From contig NZ_CP041745.1 of assembly GCF_007556815.1 (NCBI RefSeq), positions 3,888,501 to 3,952,500 of the forward strand: a DNA stretch of 64,000 nucleotides, read 5' to 3'. A program made the translations under genes and the position numbers. Positions 44,594 to 54,946 of the stretch are shown here, one piece after another (positions within the stretch are counted from its first letter, which is position 1; every line of letters starts with the position of its first letter). The stretch comes from Paraburkholderia megapolitana (GTDB lineage: Bacteria; Pseudomonadota; Gammaproteobacteria; Burkholderiales; Burkholderiaceae). The notes beneath the pieces were generated by a model. It did no database searches. It was not told where the DNA came from and was given only the letters and a program-made list of their open reading frames with translations.

Positions 44594-46104
44594 AGCATCG
44601 TCCCCCGTTCTGCAGCGATGTCTTCGACCGTGCTGCGGAAGACCGCCGCACGATGCGCATACCCCGTAAACATGTCGAAACTCGCGCAGGCCGGCGACAG
44701 CAACACGGCGTCGCCAGGTTGAGCGAGTGCGCTTGCGGCGCGCGTGGCTTCTTTGAGCGTCGCGTGATCGGCGAGCGGGATGCCGGTATCGGCGAGCGCT
44801 GCGCGAATGTGCGGCGCGTCGCGGCCGATCAGCATCACGGCGCGGCACCAGCGCGTCACCGGCTCGGCGAGCGGCTCGAACTCCTGACCCTTGCCGTCGC
44901 CGCCCGCGATCAGCACCGTGCGCTGTGCGAGACCGTCGAGCGCAGCAACCGTTGCGCCGACATTGGTGCCCTTGCTGTCGTCGACATAGTCGATGCCTTC
45001 GATCGACGCGATCAATTCCACACGATGCGGCTCGCCACGATACTCGCGCAGACCGTGCAGCAGCGGCGCACCCGGCAGACCGATCGCGCGGGCGAGCGCA
45101 AACGCGGCCAGCGCGTTCGCCGCGTTGTGCAGACCGCGGATGCGCAGCGCGTCGGCGGGCATCAGGCGCTTCAGGCCGATGTCCGCGGGTGCTACCGGAT
45201 CGTTCTTGCGGCGGCGCGTCGGTTGAGGCTCGTCGGATGCATCGCGGTCGTGCGCTTCGACTAGCCACTGCATCCCGTTGTCGCGCAGCAAGCCGTAGTC
45301 GCCGTTGCGGGTCGGCTCGTTCAGGCCGAACGTCACCGTCGGCACTGCATGTCCCGCGTTGGGTGCAAGCGCCATCACGCGCGCATCGTCGCGATTCAGC
45401 ACGCGCACGGTATTCGGCCCGAAGATACGGCCCTTGGCCGCCGCGTACGCATCGAGGCCGCCGTGCCAGTCCAGATGGTCCTGCGTGATGTTCAGCACGA
45501 CCGCTGCGTCCGGTGCAAAAGTGTGCGCAGTTTCCAGCTGGAAGCTCGACAGTTCGAGCACCCAGATGTCGGGCAGCGCGGTGTTATCGATTGCTTCGGC
45601 GAGTTTGTCGAGCGCGGCCGGGCTGATGTTGCCCGCCACCGCGACCTTCTTGCCGGCGCGTTCGCACAGCAGGCCAGTCAGGCTCGTCGTCGTGGTCTTG
45701 CCGTTGGTGCCGGTAATCGCGATCACCTTCGGCGCGTAGCCGCTCTCGCCGAGCGTCTTCAGTGCCTGGGCGAAGAATTCGAGTTCGCCCCAGACCGGAA
45801 TGTCGCGCTCGCGCGCAGCGGCGATCAGCGGCAGGAGATCGGCGGCGAGCGGCGACAGGCCGGGGCTAATGGCAACCAGTTCGACACCTTCGAGCAGCGC
45901 CGTCGAAAACGCACCGCCAATGAACTCGGCATCGACGCCGTGCGCTTCGAGCCCGGACAGGTTCGGCGGCACCTCGCGCGTATCGGCAACGCGCAGCCGG
46001 CACCCGTGGCGCGCGCACCAGCGCGCCATCGCGAGACCCGATTCCCCGAGTCCCAGCACGAGCACCATCGGCTTTTGCCGATCCCGAAACTTCTCGCCAA
46101 ACAT
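44590..46104 (-). CDS. murD: UDP-MurNAc-L-alanine:D-glutamate ligase
   Basis: A 504-residue Mur ligase adding D-Glu. It has the N-terminal [16 protein letters not shown], the ATP loop [10 protein letters not shown] (about 130-139) and the C-terminal [13 protein letters not shown]. It is longer than E. coli MurD (438), because of an insert around residues 285-315 (Arg/Asp/Pro-rich, [15 protein letters not shown]) typical of Burkholderia. ATG at 46104 lies 30 bases after the mraY stop. Confidence 0.97.
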   Translation of the reverse strand: MFGEKFRDRQKPMVLVLGLGESGLAMARWCARHGCRLRVADTREVPPNLSGLEAHGVDAEFIGGAFSTALLEGVELVAISPGLSPLAADLLPLIAAARERDIPVWGELEFFAQALKTLGESGYAPKVIAITGTNGKTTTTSLTGLLCERAGKKVAVAGNISPAALDKLAEAIDNTALPDIWVLELSSFQLETAHTFAPDAAVVLNITQDHLDWHGGLDAYAAAKGRIFGPNTVRVLNRDDARVMALAPNAGHAVPTVTFGLNEPTRNGDYGLLRDNGMQWLVEAHDRDASDEPQPTRRRKNDPVAPADIGLKRLMPADALRIRGLHNAANALAAFALARAIGLPGAPLLHGLREYRGEPHRVELIASIEGIDYVDDSKGTNVGATVAALDGLAQRTVLIAGGDGKGQEFEPLAEPVTRWCRAVMLIGRDAPHIRAALADTGIPLADHATLKEATRAASALAQPGDAVLLSPACASFDMFTGYAHRAAVFRSTVEDIAAERGTML

Positions 46105-46134
46105 CCGTGCTTCCCCTTTCTTTCCTGCTACCGC

Positions 46135-47304
46135 TTAACGCAACTTGAGCGTGGACAAACCGAACAGACACAGCATCAGCGTGATGATCCAGAAACGCAC
46201 GACGACCTGCGTCTCTTTCCATCCCGACAGTTCGAAATGATGATGCAGCGGTGCCATCTTGAAGATGCGCCGCCCTTCGCCGTAACGGCGCTTCGTATAT
46301 TTGAACCACGTGACCTGCAGCATCACCGAGAGCGTCTCGGCGACGAAAATTCCGCCCATGATGAACAGCACGATTTCCTGGCGCACGATCACGGCCACCG
46401 TGCCGAGCGCGCCGCCCAGCGCAAGTGCGCCGACATCGCCCATGAAAACCTGCGCGGGGTGCGTGTTGTACCAGAGAAACGCGAGTCCCGCGCCACCCAT
46501 TGCCGAACAAAAGATCAATAGCTCGCCGGCGCCTGGGATGTGCGGGAACAACAGATACTTCGAATACACCGCGCTACCCATCACATACGCGAACACACCG
46601 AGCGATGCGCCGACCAGCACGACCGGCATGATGACGAGGCCGTCGAGCCCGTCGGTCAGATTCACCGCGTTGCTCGCGCCGACGATGACGAGATACGTCA
46701 GCACGATGAAACCCCATACGCCAAGCGGATAGCTGATCGACTTGACGAACGGCAGCATCAGGTCGGCGCGCGCGGGTAGCCCCATCGACAGACCGCTTCT
46801 CACCCATGCCATGAACAGATCGAACACACGCACGTTGCTCGCCTCGGACACGCTGAACGCGAGATACACCGCGGCGAACAGGCCGATCACCGACTGCCAG
46901 AAATACTTCTCGCGCGACGACATGCCGCGCGGGTCCTTGTAGACCACCTTGCGATAGTCGTCGACCCAGCCGATCACCCCGAAGCCGAACGTGACGAGCA
47001 TCACGATCCAGATGAAGCGGTTGGTCAGGTCGCCCCACAGCAGCGTCGAAACCGCGATACCGATCAGGATCAGCACACCGCCCATCGTCGGCGTGCCGGA
47101 TTTCACGAGGTGCGTTTGCGGGCCGTCCTTGCGCACGGCCTGGCCGACCTTCATCGCGGCGAGCGTACGGATCACCCACGGGCCGCAGACGAGCCCGATC
47201 AACAGCGCGGTGATGGTCGCCATCACCGCACGGAACGTCAGATAACTGAACACGCGCAAGAAGCTTGCGTCATTCTGCAGCCATTGCGCCAGCGCCAGAA
47301 GCAT
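46135..47304 (-). CDS. mraY: Phospho-MurNAc-pentapeptide translocase
   Basis: A 389-residue polytopic membrane enzyme that moves phospho-MurNAc-pentapeptide to undecaprenyl phosphate, giving lipid I. Motifs include KSGTPTMGG, the Asp-rich NLTDGLDGL and the C-terminal [14 protein letters not shown]. About ten membrane helices. ATG at 47304, 18 bases after murF. Confidence 0.98.
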   Translation of the reverse strand: MLLALAQWLQNDASFLRVFSYLTFRAVMATITALLIGLVCGPWVIRTLAAMKVGQAVRKDGPQTHLVKSGTPTMGGVLILIGIAVSTLLWGDLTNRFIWIVMLVTFGFGVIGWVDDYRKVVYKDPRGMSSREKYFWQSVIGLFAAVYLAFSVSEASNVRVFDLFMAWVRSGLSMGLPARADLMLPFVKSISYPLGVWGFIVLTYLVIVGASNAVNLTDGLDGLVIMPVVLVGASLGVFAYVMGSAVYSKYLLFPHIPGAGELLIFCSAMGGAGLAFLWYNTHPAQVFMGDVGALALGGALGTVAVIVRQEIVLFIMGGIFVAETLSVMLQVTWFKYTKRRYGEGRRIFKMAPLHHHFELSGWKETQVVVRFWIITLMLCLFGLSTLKLR

Positions 47305-47322
47305 GCTTTCGGTCCTTCTCTT

Positions 47323-48735
47323 TCAGTGCGCGCCGGGCGCGTGGCCCGATGCGTCGGGTTGTGGACTCGTGATGGCGTCCACCACGCGCTCCATCTGCAT
47401 GAAACGCGAGCCTTTTACGAGAATCGTTGCACCGGCGCCGAAGCCGGCTTGCTGCAATTGCGCGAGCAATCCAGCGAGGTCGTCCGCGTGGTACGCGCCG
47501 GCGCCGTACGCGCCGCACGCATCGCGGGTCGCGTCGCCGAGCGCAAACAGCTCGTCGATACCGCGCTCCTTCGCATAGGCACCGACCTCGCGATGAAACG
47601 CCGGGCCGTTGTCGCCGACTTCACCCATGTCGCCCATCACCAGCACGCGCGGCGATGCCTGAGCGGCGAGCACATCGATTGCAGCAAGCATCGAGTCGGG
47701 GTTCGCGTTGTACGTATCGTCGATCACGGTCGCGCCGGCCAGCGCGCCGCGTGTCGCATGCTTCACCTGCAGGCGCCCTTTCACGGCGCCGAATGCTTCG
47801 AGGCCACGGCGGATCGCGTCGAGCGTTACACCAGCGGCAAGCGCTGCGGCCGTCGCGGCCAGTGCGTTGCGCGCGTTGTGCTCGCCGAGCACCTGCAGCG
47901 TGATGTCGACGTGGCCTGCTGGCGTGTCGATGCCCAGACGGTTGCCGGTCAGCGTGCCGGTCACCGCGGCTTCTGTATGACGGTTCGCGTCGTTCAGCGA
48001 GAAATCGACGATCGGGTTGCCGGTGGCGGCCACGCGCCAGATGCTGGCGTACGCGTCGTCGGCGGGGAACACGGCTGTGCCGTTAGGTGCCAGCGCGTGA
48101 ATGACGCTCGCGTGTTCGAGCGCGACCGCTTCGACCGTCGCCATGAATTCCTGGTGTTCGCGCTGTGCGTTGTTCACGACCGCGACCGTCGGCTCCGCGA
48201 GTTTCGCGAGCACCGCCGTTTCGCCGGGATGATTCATGCCGAGTTCGATTACAGCCAACCGGTGCGCGGCGGTAAGACGGAACAGCGTCAACGGCACGCC
48301 GATGTCGTTGTTGAAGTTGCCAGCAGTCGCAAGCCGCAGATCGGCACCAACCGCAGCCGCGAAGATCGACGAGATCATTTCCTTGACCGTCGTCTTGCCG
48401 TTGCTGCCCGTCACTGCAACGAGCGGCAATGTGAAACGACGGCGCCAGCCGCGCGCGAGCGTGCCGAGTGCGACGCGCGTATCCGTTACTTTTAACGTCG
48501 GCACTTGCCAGCCGTCGGGACTGCGTGCAACCAGCACCGCCGATACGTTCCGTGCCGCGACGTCGGCGAGGAAATCGTGTGCATCGAAGCGGTCGCCCTT
48601 CAGCGCGACGAACAGATCGCCGGGGCCGGCCGTGCGGCTGTCGGTCGACACGCGTTCGAACGTCGTGCCCGCATCGCCGAGAACAGTTGCGCCCGGAATC
48701 AGCCCAGCGGCTTCACGCAGCGAGAACAAAGTCAT
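47323..48735 (-). CDS. murF: UDP-MurNAc-tripeptide D-Ala-D-Ala ligase
   Basis: A 470-residue Mur ligase that adds the D-Ala-D-Ala made by DdlB. It has the N-terminal DSRTAGPGDLFVAL, the ATP loop GSNGKTTVKEM (about 111-121) and DTYNANPDSM. The ATG at 48735 overlaps the murE stop (ATGA). The frame is open upstream to 49863, but that region is out of frame with murE and is not part of MurF. Confidence 0.98.
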   Translation of the reverse strand: MTLFSLREAAGLIPGATVLGDAGTTFERVSTDSRTAGPGDLFVALKGDRFDAHDFLADVAARNVSAVLVARSPDGWQVPTLKVTDTRVALGTLARGWRRRFTLPLVAVTGSNGKTTVKEMISSIFAAAVGADLRLATAGNFNNDIGVPLTLFRLTAAHRLAVIELGMNHPGETAVLAKLAEPTVAVVNNAQREHQEFMATVEAVALEHASVIHALAPNGTAVFPADDAYASIWRVAATGNPIVDFSLNDANRHTEAAVTGTLTGNRLGIDTPAGHVDITLQVLGEHNARNALAATAAALAAGVTLDAIRRGLEAFGAVKGRLQVKHATRGALAGATVIDDTYNANPDSMLAAIDVLAAQASPRVLVMGDMGEVGDNGPAFHREVGAYAKERGIDELFALGDATRDACGAYGAGAYHADDLAGLLAQLQQAGFGAGATILVKGSRFMQMERVVDAITSPQPDASGHAPGAH

Positions 48736-50276
48736 TCGCCACCTCCCCGTGCCTGCGTCGCCCGCGCAGCCAGCGCGAGACGGGCGTGATCCTGATCGGA
48801 GAATGCGCGCTTCCTGCCCATGATTTCCTGAGTCGATTCGTGCCCTTTGCCGGCCAGCACGATCACGTCTTCGCGTGCGGCCGTGCGGATTGCCTGCAGG
48901 ATCGCGCTCGCGCGATCCTCGATGCGGCGCGCCTTCGACGCGTCCTGCATGCCCGCGACGATCTGGTCGATGATGCTCTGCGGGTCTTCGCCACGCGGGT
49001 TGTCGCTGGTTACGACGACGCCATCGGCGAGCCGCTCGGCGATCGCGCCCATCAGCGGCCGTTTGGTCGCATCGCGGTCGCCGCCGCAACCGAACATGCA
49101 GATCAGTTCGCCGCCGCGCGCTTCCGCCATCGGGCGCAGGGCGGTCAGCGTCTTGTCGAGCGCGTCGGGTGTGTGTGCGTAGTCGATCACGACGAGCGGC
49201 TCGTCGTTCTGCAGGCGGCCACCGAGCCGCTGCATCCGGCCGTTCACCGGTTCCAGCTTCGCCAGTTCGGCGAGGGCGGCGTCGAACGGTACGTCGGCGG
49301 CAAGCAGTGCGCCCAGCACGCCGAGCAGATTGCTCACGTTGAACGCGCCGAGTGTCGCGACCTCGACGTCGGCATTGCCCCAGTCCGATGCGAGATGAAA
49401 TGCGGTCCCGATCGCGGTGGGGCGCACGTTCGAGGCGAGTAGCAATGCATCGGCTGCCGGCGCACCGTCGGGCGCGGTGTCGAGACCGTAAGCGATAACG
49501 CGCGCGTGACCGCGCACACTGGCGATCAACCGGTGGCCCGCTTCGTCGTCGCGATTGATCACCGCGCAGCGCAAGCCGGGCCACGCGAAGAGCCGTGCTT
49601 TCGCCGCTTCGTAAGCGGCGAACGTGCCGTGATAGTCGAGGTGATCCTGCGTGAGATTGGTGAAGACGGCGATATCGAACGAGGTTCCGTTCACGCGGCC
49701 CTGATGCAGCGCGTGCGACGACACTTCCATCGCCACCGCCTGTGCACCCGCGTCGCGCAGTTCGGCGAGGTTGCGCTGCAGCTGCGGTGCATCCGGTGTC
49801 GTGAAGCCCGTGTGGACCAGTTGCCCCGGCATGCCGCTGCCGAGCGTCCCGATGATCGCGCAAGGCTTACCCAGTGCGCTCAGTGCCGCCGAGATCCATT
49901 GGGTCGACGACGTCTTGCCGTTCGTGCCGGTCACGCCGATCGCAAGCAGCGCATCGCTGGGGTCTCCGTACCAGCCGCTCGCAATCGATCCCGCCAGTTC
50001 GTTCAGCGCCGGCACCGCGTGCGCGACCGCCGGGTCCGGCTGACCCGCGAAATTGTCCGGCTGATACAGCACCGCGGCAGCGCCGCGCTCGATCGCGTTA
50101 TCGATGAACGCGCGATTGTCCGCGCCGTCCACCGCGTAGGCGAGAAAAACATCGCCGGCGGCAAGCGAGCGCGTATCGGCGTGCAGATGCGCCGTCGGCT
50201 GCGCATGTGCGCGCAGCCAGGCGAGCGCGTCGGCGATCTGCCGGTGCGCGGAGTGCGAGGACCGAAATACGCTCAT
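48732..50276 (-). CDS. murE: UDP-MurNAc-L-Ala-D-Glu:meso-diaminopimelate ligase
   Basis: A 514-residue Mur ligase. The ATP loop GTNGKTSS is at 117-124. DNPR at 425-428 is the motif that selects meso-DAP over lysine, so the wall is of the Gram-negative DAP type. Both ends form ATGA overlaps, with ftsI upstream and murF downstream. Confidence 0.98.
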   Translation of the reverse strand: MSVFRSSHSAHRQIADALAWLRAHAQPTAHLHADTRSLAAGDVFLAYAVDGADNRAFIDNAIERGAAAVLYQPDNFAGQPDPAVAHAVPALNELAGSIASGWYGDPSDALLAIGVTGTNGKTSSTQWISAALSALGKPCAIIGTLGSGMPGQLVHTGFTTPDAPQLQRNLAELRDAGAQAVAMEVSSHALHQGRVNGTSFDIAVFTNLTQDHLDYHGTFAAYEAAKARLFAWPGLRCAVINRDDEAGHRLIASVRGHARVIAYGLDTAPDGAPAADALLLASNVRPTAIGTAFHLASDWGNADVEVATLGAFNVSNLLGVLGALLAADVPFDAALAELAKLEPVNGRMQRLGGRLQNDEPLVVIDYAHTPDALDKTLTALRPMAEARGGELICMFGCGGDRDATKRPLMGAIAERLADGVVVTSDNPRGEDPQSIIDQIVAGMQDASKARRIEDRASAILQAIRTAAREDVIVLAGKGHESTQEIMGRKRAFSDQDHARLALAARATQARGGGE

Positions 50277-52147
50277 CGCACGACTCCGGGGCGGTTCTTC
50301 GCGTTGTCGGCGATGGTCATGTGTTTCGCGGCGGTGTTCGTCGCGAGCCTCTTCGCAGCGGTGGGTGCGAGCGCGGGCGTGGGTGTCGACGGTGCCGCGG
50401 ATGCGCTGTCGTCGGACACGACTAGCTGCTTCACCGGCATGTCAGGCGGTATGTTCAGCGAACGCAGCGTATCGCCGGCGATTGCCGAGAACACCGGACC
50501 CGACACCCAGCCGCCGAAGTGGCTGCCGGACGTCGGTTCATCGACCGACACGGCGACTACGATGCGCGGATTCGGCATCGGCGCCATGCCGACGAAAGAC
50601 GCGCGGTACTTCGATTTGTCGTAGCCGCGACCGACGTGTTTGTACGCGGTACCGCTCTTGCCGCCGACGCGATAGCCGGGCACTGCCGCTTCCGGCGATG
50701 TGCCGCCTGGCGCCACGACGGTTTCGAGCATCGCGCGAACTTCGCGCGCGGTGGTCGGCGAGAAGACCTGCGGACCGGTCACCTGCGCATCGCCCTGCGT
50801 GCGGAAAATGGACACGGGCAGCACCTCGCCGTCGTGCGCGATGGCCGTGTAAGCGCGGCCAAGCTGGAACAGCGACGCCGACAGGCCGTAGCCGTACGAC
50901 ATCGTCGCCTGTTCGATCCGGCGCCAGCTCTTCCACGGACGCAGACGGCCAGCCGCCGCACCCGGGAAGCCGACCTTCGGCGCCTGACCGAGACCGATGC
51001 TGGTGTACATGTTCCACATCTCTTCGGGCTTGAGCTGCATCGCGATCTTGGTCGCGCCGATGTTGCTCGACTTCTGGATCACGCCGCCTACGGTCAGCAC
51101 GCCGAACGCGCTGTCGTCGGTGATCTGCGCGCCGTCGAGCATGAAACGTCCGGGGCCTGTATCTACCAGGGTAGTCGGCGAGACGCGATGCAGATCGAGT
51201 GCGAGCGAGATCGTGAACGGCTTCATGATCGAACCGGGCTCGAACACATCGGTCAGGATGCGGTTGCGCAACTGCTCGCCGGTCAGGTGCGTGCGGTCGT
51301 TCGGGTTATAGGTCGGGTAATTGACGAGAGCCAGCACCTCGCCGGTCTTCACGTCGATCACCATTGCCGCACCGGCCTTGGCCTTGAATTTCTCCACTGC
51401 CGCTTTCAGGTTCGTATACGCGATGTACTGGACCTTGCTGTCGATCGACAGGTCCACGTCGTCGCCGTTGTGCGGAATCACCTGCTCGTCGACGTCCTCG
51501 ACGATATGGCCCATGCGGTCCTTGATGACGTGGCGGATACCGGGTGTGCCTTCGAGCATTTTCTGGTCGCCGAGTTCGACGCCTTCCTGGCCTTCGTCCT
51601 CGACGTTGGTGAAACCGATCAGGTGAGCGGTGATCTCGCCTTCCGGATAGAAGCGCTTGTATTCGTCGCGCTGATAGATGCCGGGAATGTCGAGGTCGGC
51701 GACCTGCTGAGCAACGTCGACCGGCACCTGGCGCTTCACGTAGACAAAGGTCTTGTCCTCCGACAGCTTGGTGCGCAATTCCTTTTGCGTCATGCCAAGC
51801 AGCTTGCCGAGCGACGCGAGCTTGTCGGCGCCGAGATCGTCGGGCACGGCTTCGGGAATCGCCCAGATCGCGCGCACCGGCAGACTCGTGGCGAGCACGA
51901 GCCCGTTGCGATCGAGAATCTTGCCACGCGTGGCCGGCAGTTCGAGCGTGCGCTGATAGCGGCTCTCGCCCTGCTTCTGATAGAACGCGTTGCCCGGCCC
52001 CTGAATCCAGAACGCGCGCGCGGTCAGTGCGACGAACGCCATGAACAGCATGAACACCACGAGCTTCGAGCGCCACATCGGCAGACGCACCGAGAGGATC
52101 GGGTTCGCCGAAAAGGCTACGCTCTTGCGGTTCGACGATTTCTTCAT
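50273..52147 (-). CDS. ftsI: Septal transpeptidase FtsI (PBP3)
   Basis: A 624-residue class B penicillin-binding protein cross-linking septal peptidoglycan. One N-terminal membrane helix (about 28-46), a pedestal domain, then the transpeptidase with catalytic Ser306 in SIMK, the SSN motif in VIQKSSNIGA and KSGT near 495. It ends in an Ala/Pro/Thr-rich tail of about 50 residues after the catalytic domain, which looks disordered. Start and stop form ATGA overlaps with ftsL and murE. Confidence 0.98.
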   Translation of the reverse strand: MKKSSNRKSVAFSANPILSVRLPMWRSKLVVFMLFMAFVALTARAFWIQGPGNAFYQKQGESRYQRTLELPATRGKILDRNGLVLATSLPVRAIWAIPEAVPDDLGADKLASLGKLLGMTQKELRTKLSEDKTFVYVKRQVPVDVAQQVADLDIPGIYQRDEYKRFYPEGEITAHLIGFTNVEDEGQEGVELGDQKMLEGTPGIRHVIKDRMGHIVEDVDEQVIPHNGDDVDLSIDSKVQYIAYTNLKAAVEKFKAKAGAAMVIDVKTGEVLALVNYPTYNPNDRTHLTGEQLRNRILTDVFEPGSIMKPFTISLALDLHRVSPTTLVDTGPGRFMLDGAQITDDSAFGVLTVGGVIQKSSNIGATKIAMQLKPEEMWNMYTSIGLGQAPKVGFPGAAAGRLRPWKSWRRIEQATMSYGYGLSASLFQLGRAYTAIAHDGEVLPVSIFRTQGDAQVTGPQVFSPTTAREVRAMLETVVAPGGTSPEAAVPGYRVGGKSGTAYKHVGRGYDKSKYRASFVGMAPMPNPRIVVAVSVDEPTSGSHFGGWVSGPVFSAIAGDTLRSLNIPPDMPVKQLVVSDDSASAAPSTPTPALAPTAAKRLATNTAAKHMTIADNAKNRPGVVR

Positions 52148-52497
52148 CGTGCGCCTCCGCGATGGGTCGCCGTAGCGGGTGCCGGCACGGGCGCCGACGT
52201 CGGAATCGGTGCGTCCTCAGCCTTCACGGCGCCGGAATCGAGCGTCAGGTATTGCGTACGGCCGGTCGTGACGGACTGCATCTTCAGTGAAGCCGTGGCG
52301 ATCTGTTCGATGCGCGAAGTCTTCGACAACGCGCTCTGCTGATATTGAAGCTGCGAATAATCCTGCTGCAACTGACGCTCCTGCGTCTGTGCGCGCTGCA
52401 ACTGGATGAAGATCTGGCGCTGCTGGTTCGTCGCATTAACAACCGACAACGCACATCCCATCACGACGATCAGCAGGAAGATATTGAGGCGGTTCAT
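52144..52497 (-). CDS. ftsL: Cell division protein FtsL
   Basis: A 117-residue bitopic protein: one membrane helix (about 5-22), then a periplasmic coiled coil rich in Gln ([19 protein letters not shown]) that pairs with FtsB, and a Pro/Ala tail. Recognised by position between rsmH and ftsI as well as by layout. The start overlaps the rsmH stop and the end overlaps ftsI, each by ATGA. Confidence 0.95.
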   Translation of the reverse strand: MNRLNIFLLIVVMGCALSVVNATNQQRQIFIQLQRAQTQERQLQQDYSQLQYQQSALSKTSRIEQIATASLKMQSVTTGRTQYLTLDSGAVKAEDAPIPTSAPVPAPATATHRGGAR

Positions 52498-53435
52498 GGC
52501 GCGATCCGCTCGGCGATGCGCATCACGGCGGAACGCGCGCGCGGGTTCGCGGCGACTTCCGCGTCGCTCGCGAACACGCGGCCACGCAGTTTGAGCGGCG
52601 GGCTGGGGAGATCAGCGGCACGGATCGGCAGGCGGCGGTCGAGCACAGGCGCACTAGCGTGCACCTGCATGAACCGCTTGACGATCCGGTCCTCGAGCGA
52701 ATGAAAGCTGATCACCACCAGCCGCCCCCCTTGCTCCAGCAACGACAATGCAGCTTCTAAAACGACTTGCAGCTCCGCAAGCTCTTGATTGACGTGAATC
52801 CGTATAGCCTGAAAGGTGCGGGTTGCCGGATCCTTGCCCTTCTCACGGGTTTTGACGACGTTAGCCACGATTTCGGCAAGCTCGCCCGTGCTGACGAGAG
52901 GCCCAAGACGGTCGGACTCTGCCCGGCGAGCAACAAGCGCCTTTGCAATCTGAAAAGCAAACCGTTCTTCCCCATAATCTCGTATCACCTCCGTCAGTTC
53001 CTGCACCGTGGCCCGCGCGAGCCAGTCAGCGGCAGACTCGCCGCGCGTCGGGTCCATTCGCATGTCGAGCGGGCCGTCGGCGCGGAAACTGAAACCCCGC
53101 TCCGGGTCGTCGATTTGCGGCGACGACACGCCCAGATCCAGCAACACTCCCGACACACGCCCTACTCCGCGCTCCGCCAGTGCGTCGCGCAGTGAAGCAA
53201 AACTCTCGTGCACGATCTCGAAACGCGGATCGGCGATCTGCTGCGCCGTGGCGATGGCGAGCGGGTCCTTGTCGAAGGCGATCAGCCGCCCCGCTTCGCC
53301 CAGCCTGCCCAACACCGCGCGGCTGTGACCACCGCGCCCGAACGTGCCGTCCACGTAGACACCGTCCGCGCGCGTCAGCAACGCATCGACCGCTTCTTCC
53401 AGCAGCACCGTGCGATGCTGCAACTCGTTTCCCAT
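52494..53435 (-). CDS. rsmH: 16S rRNA (cytosine-1402-N4) methyltransferase
   Basis: A 313-residue SAM-dependent methyltransferase (formerly MraW) acting on C1402 in the 30S decoding centre. The SAM-binding [16 protein letters not shown] and the motif [15 protein letters not shown] are characteristic. The ATG at 53435 ([12 protein letters not shown]) matches relatives; an in-frame ATG at 53447 adds four residues and cannot be excluded. It lies 27 bases after mraZ. Confidence 0.97.
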   Translation of the reverse strand: MGNELQHRTVLLEEAVDALLTRADGVYVDGTFGRGGHSRAVLGRLGEAGRLIAFDKDPLAIATAQQIADPRFEIVHESFASLRDALAERGVGRVSGVLLDLGVSSPQIDDPERGFSFRADGPLDMRMDPTRGESAADWLARATVQELTEVIRDYGEERFAFQIAKALVARRAESDRLGPLVSTGELAEIVANVVKTREKGKDPATRTFQAIRIHVNQELAELQVVLEAALSLLEQGGRLVVISFHSLEDRIVKRFMQVHASAPVLDRRLPIRAADLPSPPLKLRGRVFASDAEVAANPRARSAVMRIAERIAP

Positions 53436-53462
53436 CGCAGGTGCCATATTCGTGAACCGCGA

Positions 53463-53891
53463 TCAGAACGTGAAATTCTTCAACGCATCGGGCATGCCCT
53501 GGGCCATCGCCGCCTGTTCCTTCGCAGCGTAGGTTTGCGCGTCCCATAACTCGAAGTGACTGCCCATGCCGAGCAACATCACTTCTTTTTCAAGCGCGGC
53601 GGCGAGCCGCAATTCCGGCGACACGAGCACGCGACCCGCCGTGTCCAGATCGACATCCGATGCGTTACCGAGAAAAATCCGGCGCCACCAGTGAGCGTCC
53701 ATGGGCAGCGCTGCGATCTTGGTGCGAAAGACCTCCCATTCCGGGCGCGGAAACAGCAACAGGCAGCCGTCCGGGTGCTTGGTAATCGTCACCCGGCCTT
53801 CTGCCTGTCCTTGCAGCGCATCCCGATAGCGGGACGGAATCGACATCCGTCCTTTCGCATCGAGTGTCAGCGCCGACGCCCCTTGGAACAC
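53463..53891 (-). CDS. mraZ: Transcriptional regulator MraZ
   Basis: A 142-residue protein with two SpoVT-AbrB-like halves, each with the DxxxR signature: [14 protein letters not shown] (about 10-23) and [14 protein letters not shown] (about 82-95). In E. coli MraZ represses the dcw operon through repeats in its own promoter. The start is a GTG at 53891, preceded by GGGGAGAGC. Four repeat boxes lie about 70 bases upstream, consistent with autoregulation. Confidence 0.97.
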   Translation of the reverse strand: MFQGASALTLDAKGRMSIPSRYRDALQGQAEGRVTITKHPDGCLLLFPRPEWEVFRTKIAALPMDAHWWRRIFLGNASDVDLDTAGRVLVSPELRLAAALEKEVMLLGMGSHFELWDAQTYAAKEQAAMAQGMPDALKNFTF

Positions 53892-53960
53892 TTCGCTCTC
53901 CCCTTGCCCGGCGTCCGCCGCCGTTCGCCTGATTTCGAAAATCTACCCGGAAAGGCCCGG

Positions 53961-54000
53961 GAAATCACACAAAAATACACTTTCTCACACTGTCTCCCAC
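53961..54000 (-). promoter_or_regulatory. MraZ operator: four 10-base direct repeats
   Basis: Read on the minus strand, GTGGGA, GTGTGA, GTGTAT and GTGTGA recur exactly every 10 bases (starts at 54000, 53990, 53980 and 53970). Known MraZ sites are three or more TGGGN-type repeats at 10-base spacing close to the mraZ promoter. The first repeat overlaps the -10. Confidence 0.78.
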
Positions 54001-54027
54001 TTTAGAGGAACGCTAAAGACGGGTCAA
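53999..54027 (-). promoter_or_regulatory. dcw promoter (Pmra)
   Basis: On the minus strand -35 TTGACC (54027-54022), a 17-base spacer and -10 TAAAGT (54004-53999). Predicted start of transcription is inside the MraZ repeats. Confidence 0.68.
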
Positions 54028-54307
54028 GGGAGATGCGCGGTTTTTTAACGAAATTTGTTTGTTAGAACAAGGACTTAGCGCGACTCCTTCACGTCACCCT
54101 TAAAATGGGAAAACCTTTATAAATGAATGGACTAGTGAAGCTTGTGAAGGTGATACGTGAAAAGCAGGAGGGAAGCGCCCGGCGGAAAAGCGATCTGGGC
54201 GGGAGAAATAAGGCGGGATAACCGACGTGGAGTAACGATGTGAGGTAAAACCGGCGCCGCATTTTTGAGACAGCGCGGATCGCGCCGTCCCACTTCAAAC
54301 AAGACCG
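54028..54307. other. 280-base stretch between the dcw promoter and coq7
   Basis: No gene seen. With the mraZ leader it forms a 416-base non-coding gap. It is clearly more A+T-rich than its surroundings at 54035-54135. A 9-bp stem with one G-T pair (54269-54277/54281-54289) lies just after the coq7 stop but has no T-run on the minus strand. Confidence 0.4.
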
Positions 54308-54946
54308 TCAGACATAGTACGCAGTACGAGTCATCACCTTCGACGCTGCACGCATCAACGCGCGAGCGGGAAACGGCAATTCGATGCCGCCTGCGTCGAC
54401 CGCGGCCTTACCGTGAGCCGCTTCGTCGGCACGCATCTGCTCGACGACGGCACGCGATTCCCGGTCGGCTTCGGGCAATGCATCGAGATGGCCATTCAGA
54501 TGATGCTCGACCTGGCGCTCCGTTTCCGCCATGAAGCCGAGACTCACACGATCGCCGAGACGACCGGCCACCAGACCGATTGCGAGTGCGCCCGCGTACC
54601 AGAGCGGATTCAGCAGGCTGGGGCGGGACTCGAGTGCATCGAGTCGTCGGGAGGTCCACGCGAGGTGATCTTCCTCTTCACGGGCGGCGTGATCGAAGGC
54701 GTTCTTGAGGGTCGGCGAACGCGTGGCCAGCTTCTGCGCCTGATAAAGCGCCTGGGCGCACACCTCGCCGACATGGTTGACCCGCATCAGCGCAGCCGCA
54801 TGATTGCGCTCGGCAGGCGAGAGCTCCGCAGCGGTTTCGGCGGGCTCCAGCGGAGGCGGAACCGGCATCGGGCGCGTCATTCGAGACACTCCGGTCATTG
54901 AGCGTAAACCCCGATCAAACTCGCTAATCCATTCGTCCAGCAACAT
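54308..54946 (-). CDS. coq7: Demethoxyubiquinone hydroxylase Coq7
   Basis: A 212-residue diiron monooxygenase for the C6 hydroxylation of demethoxyubiquinone, late in ubiquinone synthesis. Iron ligands can be placed at Glu61 ([12 protein letters not shown]), Glu91/His94 (EEDH), and in VEHHLNGHL and DEAAHG near the C-terminus. This Coq7-type enzyme replaces the flavoprotein UbiF in many beta-proteobacteria. The start [12 protein letters not shown] at 54946 has AGGAG about 7 bases upstream; the longer frame to 55039 lacks support. ispB of the same pathway lies at 20 kb. Confidence 0.94.
   Translation of the reverse strand: MLLDEWISEFDRGLRSMTGVSRMTRPMPVPPPLEPAETAAELSPAERNHAAALMRVNHVGEVCAQALYQAQKLATRSPTLKNAFDHAAREEEDHLAWTSRRLDALESRPSLLNPLWYAGALAIGLVAGRLGDRVSLGFMAETERQVEHHLNGHLDALPEADRESRAVVEQMRADEAAHGKAAVDAGGIELPFPARALMRAASKVMTRTAYYV

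Noticed and set aside
44594..45268. N-terminal extension of FtsW
   Set aside because: It is out-of-frame murD sequence; the ATGA overlap and MSWSERF start fit the family.
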